Source of the DNA: a virus
Reading direction: 5' to 3' (one strand)
DNA length: 39,179 nucleotides
IMG/VR virus record: IMGVR_UViG_3300031885_000053
Span: 1 to 39,179 of that record
Part shown: positions 30,063 through 38,332 of the stretch, piece by piece
Position numbering within the stretch: position 1 is the stretch's first letter
Layout of the letters: every line of letters starts with the position of its first letter
Position numbers and translations under genes: made by a program
Notes under the pieces: model-generated
Databases searched by the model: none
What the model saw: only the letters and a program-made list of their open reading frames with translations
Told to the model about the DNA's origin: nothing

Positions 30063-30254
30063 CTAGCGGCGCCGACCGGCCTCATCCCCGCAGGTGCAAT
30101 CCTTCTGACCGCACAGCGCCCGCCACACGCGCCGCACCTGATGATGCTCCGTCTCGGTGCGCTCCCAGGCGGGCCGGGCCATGATTGCCTCAAATCTCTC
30201 CGCATTCCGCACCCGGATGTACGTATTGTGGAAACTGTTACTTAGGGTGTCCAT
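30063..30254 (-). CDS. small protein with Cys motif, 63 aa
   Basis: Starts MDTLSNSFHNTYIRVR and ends CGQKDCTCGDEAGRRR, with four clustered Cys. AAAGGGGA upstream of the ATG. A metal site at the C-terminus is likely; function unknown. Confidence 0.66.
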   Translation of the reverse strand: MDTLSNSFHNTYIRVRNAERFEAIMARPAWERTETEHHQVRRVWRALCGQKDCTCGDEAGRRR

Positions 30255-30286
30255 TGTCAATCCCCTTTGGCGGCGGCTTGCCGCAC

Positions 30287-30327
30287 CTAATCCCCAGCCG
30301 CAGCTGGGGGGAAGGTGGGACAGGCTA
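30287..30327. repeat. 41-bp exact repeat at a stop codon, copy 1 (partner 31310-31350)
   Basis: On the minus strand the repeat begins at the TAG of the 30325-30630 gene, runs through a pyrimidine-rich stretch and forms CCCCAGC-TGCG-GCTGGGG. No T-run follows. Confidence 0.85.
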
Positions 30328-30630
30328 CAGATCATCCGCCGCCGGTTCTGCCGCCGCGGGGAGGGGCGTGGTCTGCGCGACCCGAAACTGGACGCCGGTT
30401 CGCTCGTCAAGCCCCGAATAATCCCGATCCGCCCCATCGTATAGCCAATCAACGAGTATGCGGCGGATAAGCGCCAAGGGACGGCGGGCGACCCATCGTC
30501 CCGCCCAAAACTCCCGGCCTATTACGCGCATCCGACCTTTGGCTGCCAAGAGGACACACACCCTGCCGGCCGGCTCTCCACGATCATCGTAGAGCATGAT
30601 GTCGCACGGCCTCGCGTTCGTAGTCGTCAT
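30325..30630 (-). CDS. hypothetical protein, 101 aa
   Basis: Beta-rich start (CDIMLYDDRGEPAGRVCVLLA) followed by a basic helix-forming region (RRPLALIRRILVDWLYDG). GGGGATCGAAC upstream of ATG. Its TAG stop opens a 41-bp repeat. No family recognised. Confidence 0.66.
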   Translation of the reverse strand: MTTTNARPCDIMLYDDRGEPAGRVCVLLAAKGRMRVIGREFWAGRWVARRPLALIRRILVDWLYDGADRDYSGLDERTGVQFRVAQTTPLPAAAEPAADDL

Positions 30631-30648
30631 GTTCGATCCCCTTTTCTC

Positions 30649-30674
30649 TGCGCCCTGCCCGCCGGGCGCCCGCG
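30649..30674. repeat. 26-bp spacer repeat with hairpin, copy 2 (partner 29999-30024)
   Basis: Second copy, in the spacer upstream of the 30325-30630 gene. Confidence 0.78.
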
Positions 30675-30687
30675 CTGACTGCCATCA

Positions 30688-31266
30688 TCACTGCCCCAGT
30701 GCCGCCGTGCGCGCCGCGTCAAACCACACGGCCAATGCAAGGATCAGGTCGTCGCGGCTGGCCAAACGACCCGACCGCTGACGCTCCTCAGCATTACGTA
30801 CTTGGCGGTAGGCGGCAATCTCGACGGGCCGGTCATCGTGCCGCGGCCGCCCTCCGCCCAGCGTGCGCGGTTCATAAAAGCGGGTTCTTTGCTGGAAGTC
30901 CTTAATGTGCGCCCACTCGTGCAAGGCCAGTTGATAGGTGGCTTCGGCCCGTTCAAGCGGGTCGAAGTTGGCGGTCATCTCTGCCACTGTAGACGCGTCA
31001 TACCATGTCGGCGCCCGGCCGGGCATGGCCACGGTCAGGCGGATGTAGCCACAGTCGGTGTTGACCTTGTGACCCCGCTTGTAATCATAGCCGTCGCGGC
31101 CGCCGAAACGCACCCAGTTACAGTCACATGCCTCACCGCTCAAGTAGCGGCCAGCGGCAACCTTGACGACAACACCGCCAGTCCGCGCCCCGACGGCCCG
31201 TCCCGCCGCAATCAGGAGCGGGGCCAAGATCGCATCGGGCACTCGCGTCTTGTTATACAGTTTCAC
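30688..31266 (-). CDS. HExxH metallopeptidase-like protein, 192 aa
   Basis: LALHEWAHIKDFQ places HEWAH at residues 116-120, and a downstream RPVEIAAY (E149) could be the third zinc ligand, the gluzincin-like arrangement. An acidic/Cys pair region (GEACDCNW) precedes it. The context of small genes before the tail module does not show whether it processes a phage or host protein. GTG start with GGGGA upstream. Confidence 0.74.
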   Translation of the reverse strand: MKLYNKTRVPDAILAPLLIAAGRAVGARTGGVVVKVAAGRYLSGEACDCNWVRFGGRDGYDYKRGHKVNTDCGYIRLTVAMPGRAPTWYDASTVAEMTANFDPLERAEATYQLALHEWAHIKDFQQRTRFYEPRTLGGGRPRHDDRPVEIAAYRQVRNAEERQRSGRLASRDDLILALAVWFDAARTAALGQ

Positions 31267-31309
31267 CTTTGATCCCCTTTGTCTGGTGCTCCCCTGTTGA
31301 CTGCCTTAT

Positions 31310-31350
31310 CTAATCCCCAGCCGCAGCTGGGGGGAAGGTGGGACAGGCTA
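31310..31350. repeat. 41-bp exact repeat at a stop codon, copy 2 (partner 30287-30327)
   Basis: Second copy, beginning exactly at the TAG of the 31348-31572 gene on the minus strand. Confidence 0.85.
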
Positions 31351-31572
31351 GACGATGATGCCGTGAGTAGCCATGGTGCGCGCCACGATATTCCGGCACT
31401 GGCGCACCGTACGCGGCTTGGCGGGTACGTGTCGCGGATCCGCGATAAAACTGTCAAGGACAGCCAAGCCACCCATCAGCATACGCCGCGCCCGATTCGG
31501 CTGTTGCCGGTATTCGGCCGCCCACTCGGCCGCCCATTCACGCACCTCTTGTGGTACCGTTAGCCGTGCCAT
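31348..31572 (-). CDS. small basic protein, 74 aa
   Basis: Starts MARLTVPQEVREWAAEWAAEYR and is helical with an Arg-rich middle (PNRARRMLMGG). The first residues recall antitoxin or HTH-type N-termini but this is weak. First gene after the strong promoter at 31626-31654. GGGAGAGCGAAC upstream of ATG. Confidence 0.65.
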   Translation of the reverse strand: MARLTVPQEVREWAAEWAAEYRQQPNRARRMLMGGLAVLDSFIADPRHVPAKPRTVRQCRNIVARTMATHGIIV

Positions 31573-31625
31573 GTTCGCTCTCCCTATTCGGCGTCCCGCC
31601 GCCGTGGCGTCCTGTATCTACTGTA

Positions 31626-31654
31626 ACTATAGCGGATATTCGCCGCGTTGTCAA
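31626..31654 (-). promoter_or_regulatory. strong sigma-70 promoter
   Basis: TTGACA (31654-31649), a 17-bp spacer, TATAGT (31631-31626). Drives the 31572 gene and probably the run to 27.5 kb. Confidence 0.8.
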
Positions 31655-31724
31655 TAGATTTTGCCAAGATTTATGCCCCGCCGCGGCGTCGTAAGTCTTT
31701 GTGAAATAAAGGGTTACGACAAAA

Positions 31725-31755
31725 CGAAAAAAGCCGAGCATTTTGTGCTCGGCTT
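31725..31755 (-). terminator. intrinsic terminator of the tail module
   Basis: On the minus strand AAGCCGAGCA, a 5-nt loop, TGCTCGGCTT, followed by a T-run: a 10-bp stem with U-tract. It ends leftward transcription of the tail genes about 90 bp after the last one. Confidence 0.85.
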
Positions 31756-31842
31756 GTTGCGTAAAGATGGGCAAGACGGTGAGTAGCGCGCGGCGGCGCG
31801 TGGTATCTATACTAATGGATATTGTGACGGCCTGGCCGCGGG

Positions 31843-32976
31843 TCAAACGACCCGCACGATGAACATCAAGTAGACCTTGGGCGGATCGTTGACGCCGCCG
31901 GCGGCGGGTCCCGTGACTTTCGTTTTCCACGTCGTGTAGTCGTCGTTGTAGGCCGGGACCGATCCGTCCGGCAGCCCGTCGCCGACGACCTCCTGGAGGC
32001 GGCTCCAGCCGCGCGGGATTTGATCGGTCGTCACGCTGTTTCCGCACCACATCTTCACCGTCCCCAGGGCGTCGTCGAGTATGTCTGAGATACACACATA
32101 GAGAACGCCCGAGGCGGGATCGTCCGGGTAGACCGAAACCTGGCCGGGCACCTGGAGCACCTGGATCACGTCGCCGACCACGAGATTGGGATCGCGCGCC
32201 CCGCACTGCCCGGCCACCACAAGCGAATCGACGTGCAGCAGGACCGAGAGGTCCGTCGTCACATCAACATCAGTCCCCAGGCGGTCGCGGCATGGATTTG
32301 CATGCGTCCAATGCTGTTCGTTGCATCGGGGACCGGCGGGTCCATAATGATACCAGGGGGCATAGGCGTGCGCGGCGATCTTTGCATAGCCGATACTTAA
32401 GGCGGGTAGTTTGCGGTCCACCAGCGCCCATGCCAGGTCGGTGTCCACACATCCGTAGACGGGCGTCCGAATGACGCCCTCGCCGCCATACCAGGGCCGC
32501 GACCGCAGGCGGGCCGTACTCGTCGGATCGGCCTCGACATAGGTGTGCTCGATGTGGCGAAAAAACACGCGGGCCGGCGACGCCGTGCCGGCGAGGCGAG
32601 CCCGGCCGATCTTGTTCTGGGCAATCGGCTCAATGGCAATAGCCAGCAGTTCCGCCGGGTCGCCCGTCGGCGCGCCGCCGTTAAGGCACCACTTATTGGT
32701 AAACTCGCCGACAGAGGCTGCCGTGGCGTCGGCGACAGCCCAGTCGGCATCGCCGCCAGCATTCTTCAGTTCGTACAGCGTGCCCGTGACGGCCAGGACT
32801 CCGAAGCGCCATAGGTCGGCACCGCTGCCATTGCGAATCTGCACCAGCCCGGCGCCAAGGCCTGGCACGCCGCCGCCCTGTTCGGGGGCGGCGCGCAGGT
32901 GTGCCACCATCGCATTCCACGGCCTCGCCGGCAAACCGCGAAGCCGCTGCCCAGGAATCAACTCGCCGCTGGCCAT
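31843..32976 (-). CDS. phage structural protein, 377 aa
   Basis: A beta-rich protein with a PWNAMVAHLRAAP start and long segments such as LVVGDVIQVLQVPGQVSVY, ending YLMFIVRVV. Of the type found late in tail modules of prophages of GC-rich bacteria, with a C-terminal GWSRLQEVVGDGLPDGS segment. Virion role is inferred from position after the tape-measure-like gene. RBS is not striking. Confidence 0.62.
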   Translation of the reverse strand: MASGELIPGQRLRGLPARPWNAMVAHLRAAPEQGGGVPGLGAGLVQIRNGSGADLWRFGVLAVTGTLYELKNAGGDADWAVADATAASVGEFTNKWCLNGGAPTGDPAELLAIAIEPIAQNKIGRARLAGTASPARVFFRHIEHTYVEADPTSTARLRSRPWYGGEGVIRTPVYGCVDTDLAWALVDRKLPALSIGYAKIAAHAYAPWYHYGPAGPRCNEQHWTHANPCRDRLGTDVDVTTDLSVLLHVDSLVVAGQCGARDPNLVVGDVIQVLQVPGQVSVYPDDPASGVLYVCISDILDDALGTVKMWCGNSVTTDQIPRGWSRLQEVVGDGLPDGSVPAYNDDYTTWKTKVTGPAAGGVNDPPKVYLMFIVRVV

Positions 32977-32997
32977 GTGCGCCCTCTCGTCGCCTCG

Positions 32998-33855
32998 CTA
33001 CGCCCCAGGGAAGATCGGCGAGCCGCCGGTGCCGATGCCGAGCACGCCGAAGTCGGTCACGGGATAGAGTTCGTCGGTGTGCACGCCAATAACAACGGGC
33101 ACCTTCTGCTCAGCAATCACGTACTGCCTATCTGCATATATCAGCGTCACATTATCCCATCCCTTAATGTCGATAGCATCGCACTCGCCATATACCACGC
33201 CATCGATGTTCGGCCGGGCCTCGAACTCGAAAGTCAACTCGACATCCTGGTCCTCGCGGGCGCCGCCCGAGATCCCGCACAACTTGACCTCGCCGGGTTG
33301 AAAGCCGCGAAAGATCGCCTCGTTCAGCGGGGCCTTGAACCGAACACCAATGAGGCCGATCATGTAGGCATCCGTCACTGTCGCGTTGGCTAGTACATGC
33401 GTCTCACTCCATCGAAATGACGGCGAGTCCACGTCGGCGCCCTGCACGTTCTGGCCGTCCCAGCCCAAGACGCCGTCGGTGTCAACGACGGCTTCGCCGG
33501 TTATCGCCACGTCAGTCAAGTGCTGGGCGCTGGGCACGCTCGTAATATGAAGCGTACCCGACGCGCCGATCTGAATCTGCGACCGCTTCTCGCCGACGGC
33601 AAGGGGCTTCACGCCGGGGCTGTTCTGGTACACCACCGCGGCATCCCACACGCACGTCGGCTCGTCGGCCTCATCGATGTAGGCCGGCGTAACGCGCGGC
33701 ACCTGGCGCGTGAAGCCGTCGGCTGTGGCCGGAGCAAAGGCCAGCACCGCCGCCTGAGCCACGGCGGCGTCGCTGGTGCCGGTCACGATGTAGACGCGCC
33801 GCTCGGATGTGTCGCTGCGTTCGCGGCTTTCAACTTTCTCAATAACGTCGGCCAT
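32998..33855 (-). CDS. tail-associated structural protein, 285 aa
   Basis: Beta-rich, with IVTGTSDAAVAQAAVLAF near the N-terminus and a CVWDAAVVYQNSPGVKPL segment. The second half (ELTFEFEARPNIDGVVYGE) looks like a distal-tail or baseplate-type sandwich fold, without a firm family match. Lies between the tape-measure-like gene and the module's last gene, so a tail role is likely. GGGAA upstream of ATG. Confidence 0.62.
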   Translation of the reverse strand: MADVIEKVESRERSDTSERRVYIVTGTSDAAVAQAAVLAFAPATADGFTRQVPRVTPAYIDEADEPTCVWDAAVVYQNSPGVKPLAVGEKRSQIQIGASGTLHITSVPSAQHLTDVAITGEAVVDTDGVLGWDGQNVQGADVDSPSFRWSETHVLANATVTDAYMIGLIGVRFKAPLNEAIFRGFQPGEVKLCGISGGAREDQDVELTFEFEARPNIDGVVYGECDAIDIKGWDNVTLIYADRQYVIAEQKVPVVIGVHTDELYPVTDFGVLGIGTGGSPIFPGA

Positions 33856-33859
33856 TGGG

Positions 33860-35044
33860 TTAGTTCCCTGTCACCAGTACGCCGGGGTCGATGCCAACCT
33901 TGCGGGCAATGTCCTCCATCAACTTTGTATGCTTTTTGAGTTCAACCAACTTCGGATCGCCCTGCGAGCCGACACCCATAAACTGCGCGCCGAAGCCGCC
34001 CGTCATTTGCCGCACCTCTGTCCGCAAGACATCGGGCATCGCCGCGGCGGCGTCCTCAAGAGCCCTTCGCAGCACACGCCGGTAAACTTCGTCGCCGACG
34101 CCGAGGCCGAGCCGGACACGCAAGTCCTCTTCGGTGGCAATCAGGCGCTCCTCCGGCGTGGCCGTCGATTGCGTGAGCTCCTGAATCTCCCGGTAAAACT
34201 CTTGTATGGAGCTAACTTGATCCCCGTACTCGGCGGCCAGGCGGTCGCCGGCGTCCTCCATGTTCCGCCAGCGCTGGTCGAGGTATTCCTTATCTTCCTC
34301 GACGCCTTCCTTGGCAATGTCCGCAACCGTCTCGAAGTAGGCCACCACGTCGCGGTCAGAGCCTTCCGAGATTTCCTTCCATAACTTCGCGTAGGCGTCC
34401 GCCGCCTCGGCGACGGCAACCTTGGCCTCGCGCCAGAGTTGAATTTGCCCGAGCACGGTTGCCCTGAGCGCGTCGTCGGTCGAGGGATTCGCCCACGCCT
34501 CGGCCGTCAGCTTCTTGGTCTCCTCCTCGATCTTGGCGAGTTCTAAGGCCAGGTCGCGGAGGCCGGACGTCTTGGTCTCGGAGCGTAGACGGTCAAACAC
34601 ATCGACAAGTTTAAGGCCGCCCTTCTCTGATTCGGCGATCAGCCCCTGGAGGCCCGCGAGCGATTCGTTTTGCGACGCCACCGACGGCTTGTTAGCGAGG
34701 ACACGGACGAAATCTTCCATCTCTTTAACAAGCGGCAAGGACCGCGCCGTCTCGGCTGCGCGATCCCACTCGCCTCGGAAGGCCGCCGTCGCGGCCGTCG
34801 CGGTCTCGATCACATGCCGCAGCCCCCGGACGCTCCCGAAAATCCGAGCAAACAAGAGGTCATATCCGCTGATGTCAATGCCTGCTACTGCGCCGGCACC
34901 CACGCCCGCCGTCGCGCCGCGGATCTCCCCCGCCATCTTGCCAACCTGCTGCTTGGCCTTCTCCAACTCGGCGCGCAGAAAGTTCTCGTCAATGCCGATC
35001 TCGACGAAGGCCAGCCCTTGCCGTAATGATCCCGCTGTTGCCAT
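33860..35044 (-). CDS. tape-measure-like protein, short, 394 aa
   Basis: Starts with a RQGLAFVEIGIDENFLRAEL segment and a coiled-coil (EKAKQQVGKMAGEIRGA), then a Gly/Ala membrane-like patch (TAGVGAGAVAGIDISGYDLLF) and long coiled-coil helices, ending KHTKLMEDIARKVG. This order (short beta start, coiled coil, Gly/Ala patch, coiled coil) fits tape-measure proteins, which set tail length, but it is much shorter than usual for siphoviruses. A short tail or a split gene is possible. Confidence 0.6.
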   Translation of the reverse strand: MATAGSLRQGLAFVEIGIDENFLRAELEKAKQQVGKMAGEIRGATAGVGAGAVAGIDISGYDLLFARIFGSVRGLRHVIETATAATAAFRGEWDRAAETARSLPLVKEMEDFVRVLANKPSVASQNESLAGLQGLIAESEKGGLKLVDVFDRLRSETKTSGLRDLALELAKIEEETKKLTAEAWANPSTDDALRATVLGQIQLWREAKVAVAEAADAYAKLWKEISEGSDRDVVAYFETVADIAKEGVEEDKEYLDQRWRNMEDAGDRLAAEYGDQVSSIQEFYREIQELTQSTATPEERLIATEEDLRVRLGLGVGDEVYRRVLRRALEDAAAAMPDVLRTEVRQMTGGFGAQFMGVGSQGDPKLVELKKHTKLMEDIARKVGIDPGVLVTGN

Positions 35045-35058
35045 GTGTTAATCTACTC

Positions 35059-35757
35059 TCACGCCGCCCGCCGCGATCCGAACGCCTGGCGTGCTATCTT
35101 CTCAGGCATCTTCTTGTTGACCGCCAAGACCCACGCCGCCGACATGAACGGCCGCCGCGCGTAGTTCACCGTGCGTGTCAACATTTGCGGACCGAACAAT
35201 TGTTCACGCAGCGAATTGGCCCTGTCCGCCATCCGAGGCGTCGTCAACTTTACCCACACCGCCCTAACGCCCGCCGTTACGGCGTCATGGCCTGTCGGCG
35301 AGTCGGCCCATACCGTCTTAGCCCGAATCGGCCCCGGCATTCCGGGTCGATACCATCGCCATCGCCGATTGCGTATTTTCCGCGTCCCGCTCCAGCCATG
35401 TTCATGGACCGATGGAACGTTCCAGCGTTCCGGCTCGGGAGCAACGCCGGGACCGAAGCCCCAAAAGCCAAGGTAGGACTTATGTGGCCACGCCTCGGCG
35501 CCGACGACCACGGTGTGTGTAGATGGATCCACTTGCGAGTAGATGTGTTTGCGAAGTAGGGCACCGCGCTTGGTGTCGGCGTGGGCATGGGGCGGCTGGC
35601 CAACACCAGACGAACCGCGCCGATACCGCATGAGTGTCTGGGCTGTTCGCCGCACCCATCCGCCGAGGCTCGCTAGGTAGAAGGTCTTGGCGGGGCCAAG
35701 CATTGCCATGACCCGTTTCTCGAAAAAGAACCATCGCTTAGTCTTGAACAGGCCCAC
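35059..35757 (-). CDS. putative neck/tail-completion protein, about 232 aa
   Basis: After a hydrophobic/basic start (GLFKTKRWFFFEKRV), LASLGGWVRRTAQTLMRYRR and a GQPPHAH segment recall HK97 gp10-like and related virion-morphogenesis proteins (RRTARxSIRxR, GxPPxSH pattern). The body is Arg-rich. GTG at 35757 has GAGGT at good spacing; an in-frame TTG at 35772 is possible. Confidence 0.6.
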   Translation of the reverse strand: MGLFKTKRWFFFEKRVMAMLGPAKTFYLASLGGWVRRTAQTLMRYRRGSSGVGQPPHAHADTKRGALLRKHIYSQVDPSTHTVVVGAEAWPHKSYLGFWGFGPGVAPEPERWNVPSVHEHGWSGTRKIRNRRWRWYRPGMPGPIRAKTVWADSPTGHDAVTAGVRAVWVKLTTPRMADRANSLREQLFGPQMLTRTVNYARRPFMSAAWVLAVNKKMPEKIARQAFGSRRAA

Positions 35758-35893
35758 AATAATCGACCTCAATCTCGGAGTCGGGTACAGGAAAGGCGTG
35801 GTATCCAGGACAGCGTGCGTTGTCGGCGTCGTGTCGGCACGTCTGGCAATCGCCCCAGCCGGGCGGCGGCTCCCAGGGACCGAGACGAATCAC
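35738..35893 (-). CDS. small Cys-rich protein, 51 aa
   Basis: GTG start right after an in-frame stop; no ribosome site is evident. Four Cys (DCQTC, then ARCPG and DYCGP) could bind zinc. Runs 20 bp into the next gene. Fills an otherwise empty gap and has an orderly Cys pattern, which is why I list it. Confidence 0.52.
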   Translation of the reverse strand: MIRLGPWEPPPGWGDCQTCRHDADNARCPGYHAFPVPDSEIEVDYCGPVQD

Positions 35894-35934
35894 TTAGTGG
35901 GCACAGGCCAGCATAGTAGCCCCCTGCCCCGCTC

Positions 35935-36240
35935 CTACAACGCGGCCCCGACTGTCAACTTGCCGCTCGTCGAGTGCAATTCCGTGCCGCCGTCCTCGAC
36001 GTAGGCTTGGATCGCCCAGTCGCCGGCCTCGTCTAAGTCGCCGGCAATCGTCACGTACCGCAACAGGCCGTCGGCGCCGGTCGTGGTAAAGTCGGCGGTC
36101 CACGTCTTGGTCACGCCGGCCGGCGTCTCGGCATGAAACTCCTTGACGGTTGCCCCACTGATGTTGCGCGGCGTCACGCCGTTGGTCGTGACGAGGTGCT
36201 CGATGATAAAACCGATGTCGCCGACGCGAGCCGTAGCCAT
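35935..36240 (-). CDS. baseplate/tail beta-sandwich protein, 101 aa
   Basis: VGDIGFIIEHLV, then ISGATVKEFHAETPAG and a TWTADFTTTGADGLLRYVT stretch: the pattern of BppU-like N-terminal or immunoglobulin-type phage domains. ATG with AGAGGATGG upstream. Confidence 0.68.
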   Translation of the reverse strand: MATARVGDIGFIIEHLVTTNGVTPRNISGATVKEFHAETPAGVTKTWTADFTTTGADGLLRYVTIAGDLDEAGDWAIQAYVEDGGTELHSTSGKLTVGAAL

Positions 36241-36255
36241 GCTGCCATCCTCTTC

Positions 36256-36453
36256 CTACGGGATCGTCACCGTCGCCCGAGCCGTACCGGGCATTTGCAC
36301 CGCGGCAAGCCGGGCATACCCCGCCTCTACCGTCGAGACAAGCGTGCCGGCCATTGTGACGGTCATCAAATGGTCGACCGCCGCCGGGGTATAGGGCCAA
36401 TAGCCGAACGGCCAGTACCCGGCCGGCCAGTACCGCATCGCCCAGTAGCCCAT
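36256..36453 (-). CDS. YWP-repeat phage protein, 65 aa
   Basis: The N-terminus repeats YWP: RYWPAGYWPFGYWPYTP. Small YWP proteins of this form recur in tail regions of phages and prophages; role unknown. The rest is a short beta-rich stretch. Confidence 0.72.
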   Translation of the reverse strand: MGYWAMRYWPAGYWPFGYWPYTPAAVDHLMTVTMAGTLVSTVEAGYARLAAVQMPGTARATVTIP

Positions 36454-36480
36454 GCCAGTCTCACCCTATACCGCGTGACC

Positions 36481-37020
36481 CTACGCCAGCACGCTCGCCA
36501 TCCGATTGCCGATACCGTCGTGCGTAAGAGTCAGAACCGTCGCCGTGCCGGCACGGTTCTTATACGCCACGGTGCTCGCTGCTAGGTCCACCACGGCCCT
36601 GTTGATGCCAGCGGCCATAAGGGCCTTCAGGCACACGTCAAGGGCGAGACCGTCCACGAGCAGGGCGTTGGCGTTGAGAGTGGAAACGGTCACGCCGGCA
36701 GTGCATAGCACGTCATACCCATACCCAATCGACAGCGCACCCGACTCCTGCGCGTAGAGGCGATACCGCACGCCGTCAGTCCACGCCGCGGCGTCGATGG
36801 AAGCCGTCCACTGCCCCCGCGCCTTATGGGTGCCCGTCGCCGCGACCTGTTCCGCCACATCCCAAGTATCGTCAGCCGTCTTAAACCACTTGCCGATGTT
36901 CGCGCCCGACATGGCAATAAGATAGAAGTTGGCCACGCCGGCAGTGATAGGAGAGCCGTCGGCAATAGCGACCAGCGTCGCCCCAACCGTATTTGCTACA
37001 CTGGGCAGTACCTCAAGCAC
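36481..37020 (-). CDS. phage structural protein, 179 aa
   Basis: Beta-rich with FYLIAMSGANIGKWFKTAD and a GLALDVCLKALMAAGINRAV helix, ending in TVAYKNRAGTATVLTLTH. Of the type seen in tail modules. GTG start with GGAAGGGG upstream. Confidence 0.66.
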   Translation of the reverse strand: MLEVLPSVANTVGATLVAIADGSPITAGVANFYLIAMSGANIGKWFKTADDTWDVAEQVAATGTHKARGQWTASIDAAAWTDGVRYRLYAQESGALSIGYGYDVLCTAGVTVSTLNANALLVDGLALDVCLKALMAAGINRAVVDLAASTVAYKNRAGTATVLTLTHDGIGNRMASVLA

Positions 37021-37039
37021 GGATCACACCCCTTCCCGC

Positions 37040-37768
37040 TTAGGTGCCCAGGAACGTGATGTTCCACGTCACCGCCAGCGTGTCGCCGGCGCCCTTCGGG
37101 ATGTCGGCGCCGAATACCGTCATGGCCGCCGTCTTGGTCGCATCGGCCTCACCGGCATTCGTGGTGTTGTCGCACCAGCCCATGCGGCGAATCGTCCCTG
37201 TCGCTTCGGCGGGAGCCCACGTATGCGTAAGTTTCAAAATGTTGGCGCTGGCGCCGACGGCCAGCGTCGGGGCATGGGCAGAGCCAGCGATGTAATCCGC
37301 CACGGCGGGGAAGGCGCCGGCGCCGTTCTTGGTGGCAGCCGTCGAGGCCGAGCCGAGCTTGAGACCGTTCGTCCCCCACGGCGCGCCGTAGGCAAGCTGG
37401 GCGAGATAGATATCGCCCACGTCCGACACGAGGTTGTGGACTTCTTGGCGCTGTTTCAGTTGCCCATCCGGGCCGAACAACTCGGCGACGACGTGGCCGT
37501 GAATGCCGACCTTGTCATTAAATACGCTCAGCAGTTCCATCACCCTTCCGCGGCCAAACAGTTTTCGCACGGCATCCACAAGCGATGGGGGCATTCCGCC
37601 AACCTTCACGCTGTCCATCGGCGACAGATTGCGCCCGACCCGCTTCTCAAAGGCGACAATCTGGCTCCAGGCATTTCGTTCATCTTCGGTCATGTGGGAC
37701 GGCCTAGCCTCCAGCCGGGCATCAAGCAGGCGAAGCAGGTGACGAATCGAATCATAGAGTTTAGACAT
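37040..37768 (-). CDS. tail-associated protein, 242 aa
   Basis: Helical N-terminal ~110 residues (DSIRHLLRLLDARLEARP) are followed by a beta-rich part (HVVAELFGPDGQLKQRQEV, then VSDVGDIYLAQLAYG), a common layout of phage proteins with a C-terminal receptor- or virion-facing beta domain. GGAGCC upstream of ATG. Confidence 0.68.
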   Translation of the reverse strand: MSKLYDSIRHLLRLLDARLEARPSHMTEDERNAWSQIVAFEKRVGRNLSPMDSVKVGGMPPSLVDAVRKLFGRGRVMELLSVFNDKVGIHGHVVAELFGPDGQLKQRQEVHNLVSDVGDIYLAQLAYGAPWGTNGLKLGSASTAATKNGAGAFPAVADYIAGSAHAPTLAVGASANILKLTHTWAPAEATGTIRRMGWCDNTTNAGEADATKTAAMTVFGADIPKGAGDTLAVTWNITFLGT

Positions 37769-37777
37769 TGGAGGCTC

Positions 37778-38332
37778 CTAGTTATGTGCCTGTTGCTGTA
37801 GGATCACGAATAGAACCGCCGCCTGGACGAGTCCGAGCAGTGCCCCGTGAGCGTCGTCGGTCAAGCCTTCGGCGTCCGCGATGGTGCGCGTGAAGTCAAC
37901 GATACGAGTCGCCACGTCCGTCAGGCCCTCGGCGTCCGCAATCGTCCGCGCGAAGTCAACAATTCGGTCGGCCGAGTCTGCAATGCCAAGGGCGTCGGCC
38001 GCCTCGCGCACGTACGAGGCGACACGCGAGGCAGCGTCGGTCAGGCCCTCGGCGTCGGCCACAGTGCGGACGAAGTCCGCTACGCGGGCTGCCGAGTCGG
38101 TCAGGCCCTCGGCGTCCGACGCCTCGCGGACAAAACTCAGCACAAGCACTACGGCATCGGTCAGGCCCATTGCATCGTTGATCGTACGGCTATACAGAAC
38201 GCCGCCCGATGGCAAGAACGCCGGCGCGCTAATCGTCACCACAATCCAGCGATCCAGGTCGATGGCAACCGCCGCCATGGCCGGAGCGCTCACGGATGCC
38301 AATGCCCAGTTGTCCAGCGTTCCCGTATCCAT
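37778..38332 (-). CDS. tail protein with five 20-residue repeats
   Basis: 184 residues. After a beta-rich start, residues ~65-170 contain five tandem units of 20 residues, consensus RTIADAEGLTDxAxRIVDF, also visible as 60-bp DNA repeats. Repeats of this DSLGLTD type occur in phage minor tail proteins. ATG at 38332 overlaps the fibre gene's TGA (TGATG). Confidence 0.7.
   Translation of the reverse strand: MDTGTLDNWALASVSAPAMAAVAIDLDRWIVVTISAPAFLPSGGVLYSRTINDAMGLTDAVVLVLSFVREASDAEGLTDSAARVADFVRTVADAEGLTDAASRVASYVREAADALGIADSADRIVDFARTIADAEGLTDVATRIVDFTRTIADAEGLTDDAHGALLGLVQAAVLFVILQQQAHN

Larger units (their letters stand above)
31573..31842. other. 270-bp intergenic region: terminator, promoter, GC dyads
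   Basis: Separates the tail module from the hairpin-spaced run. It holds the intrinsic terminator and the strong promoter, with dyads of GACGCCRCGGCGG type at 31593-31611 and 31675-31690. No gene fits here. Confidence 0.75.
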
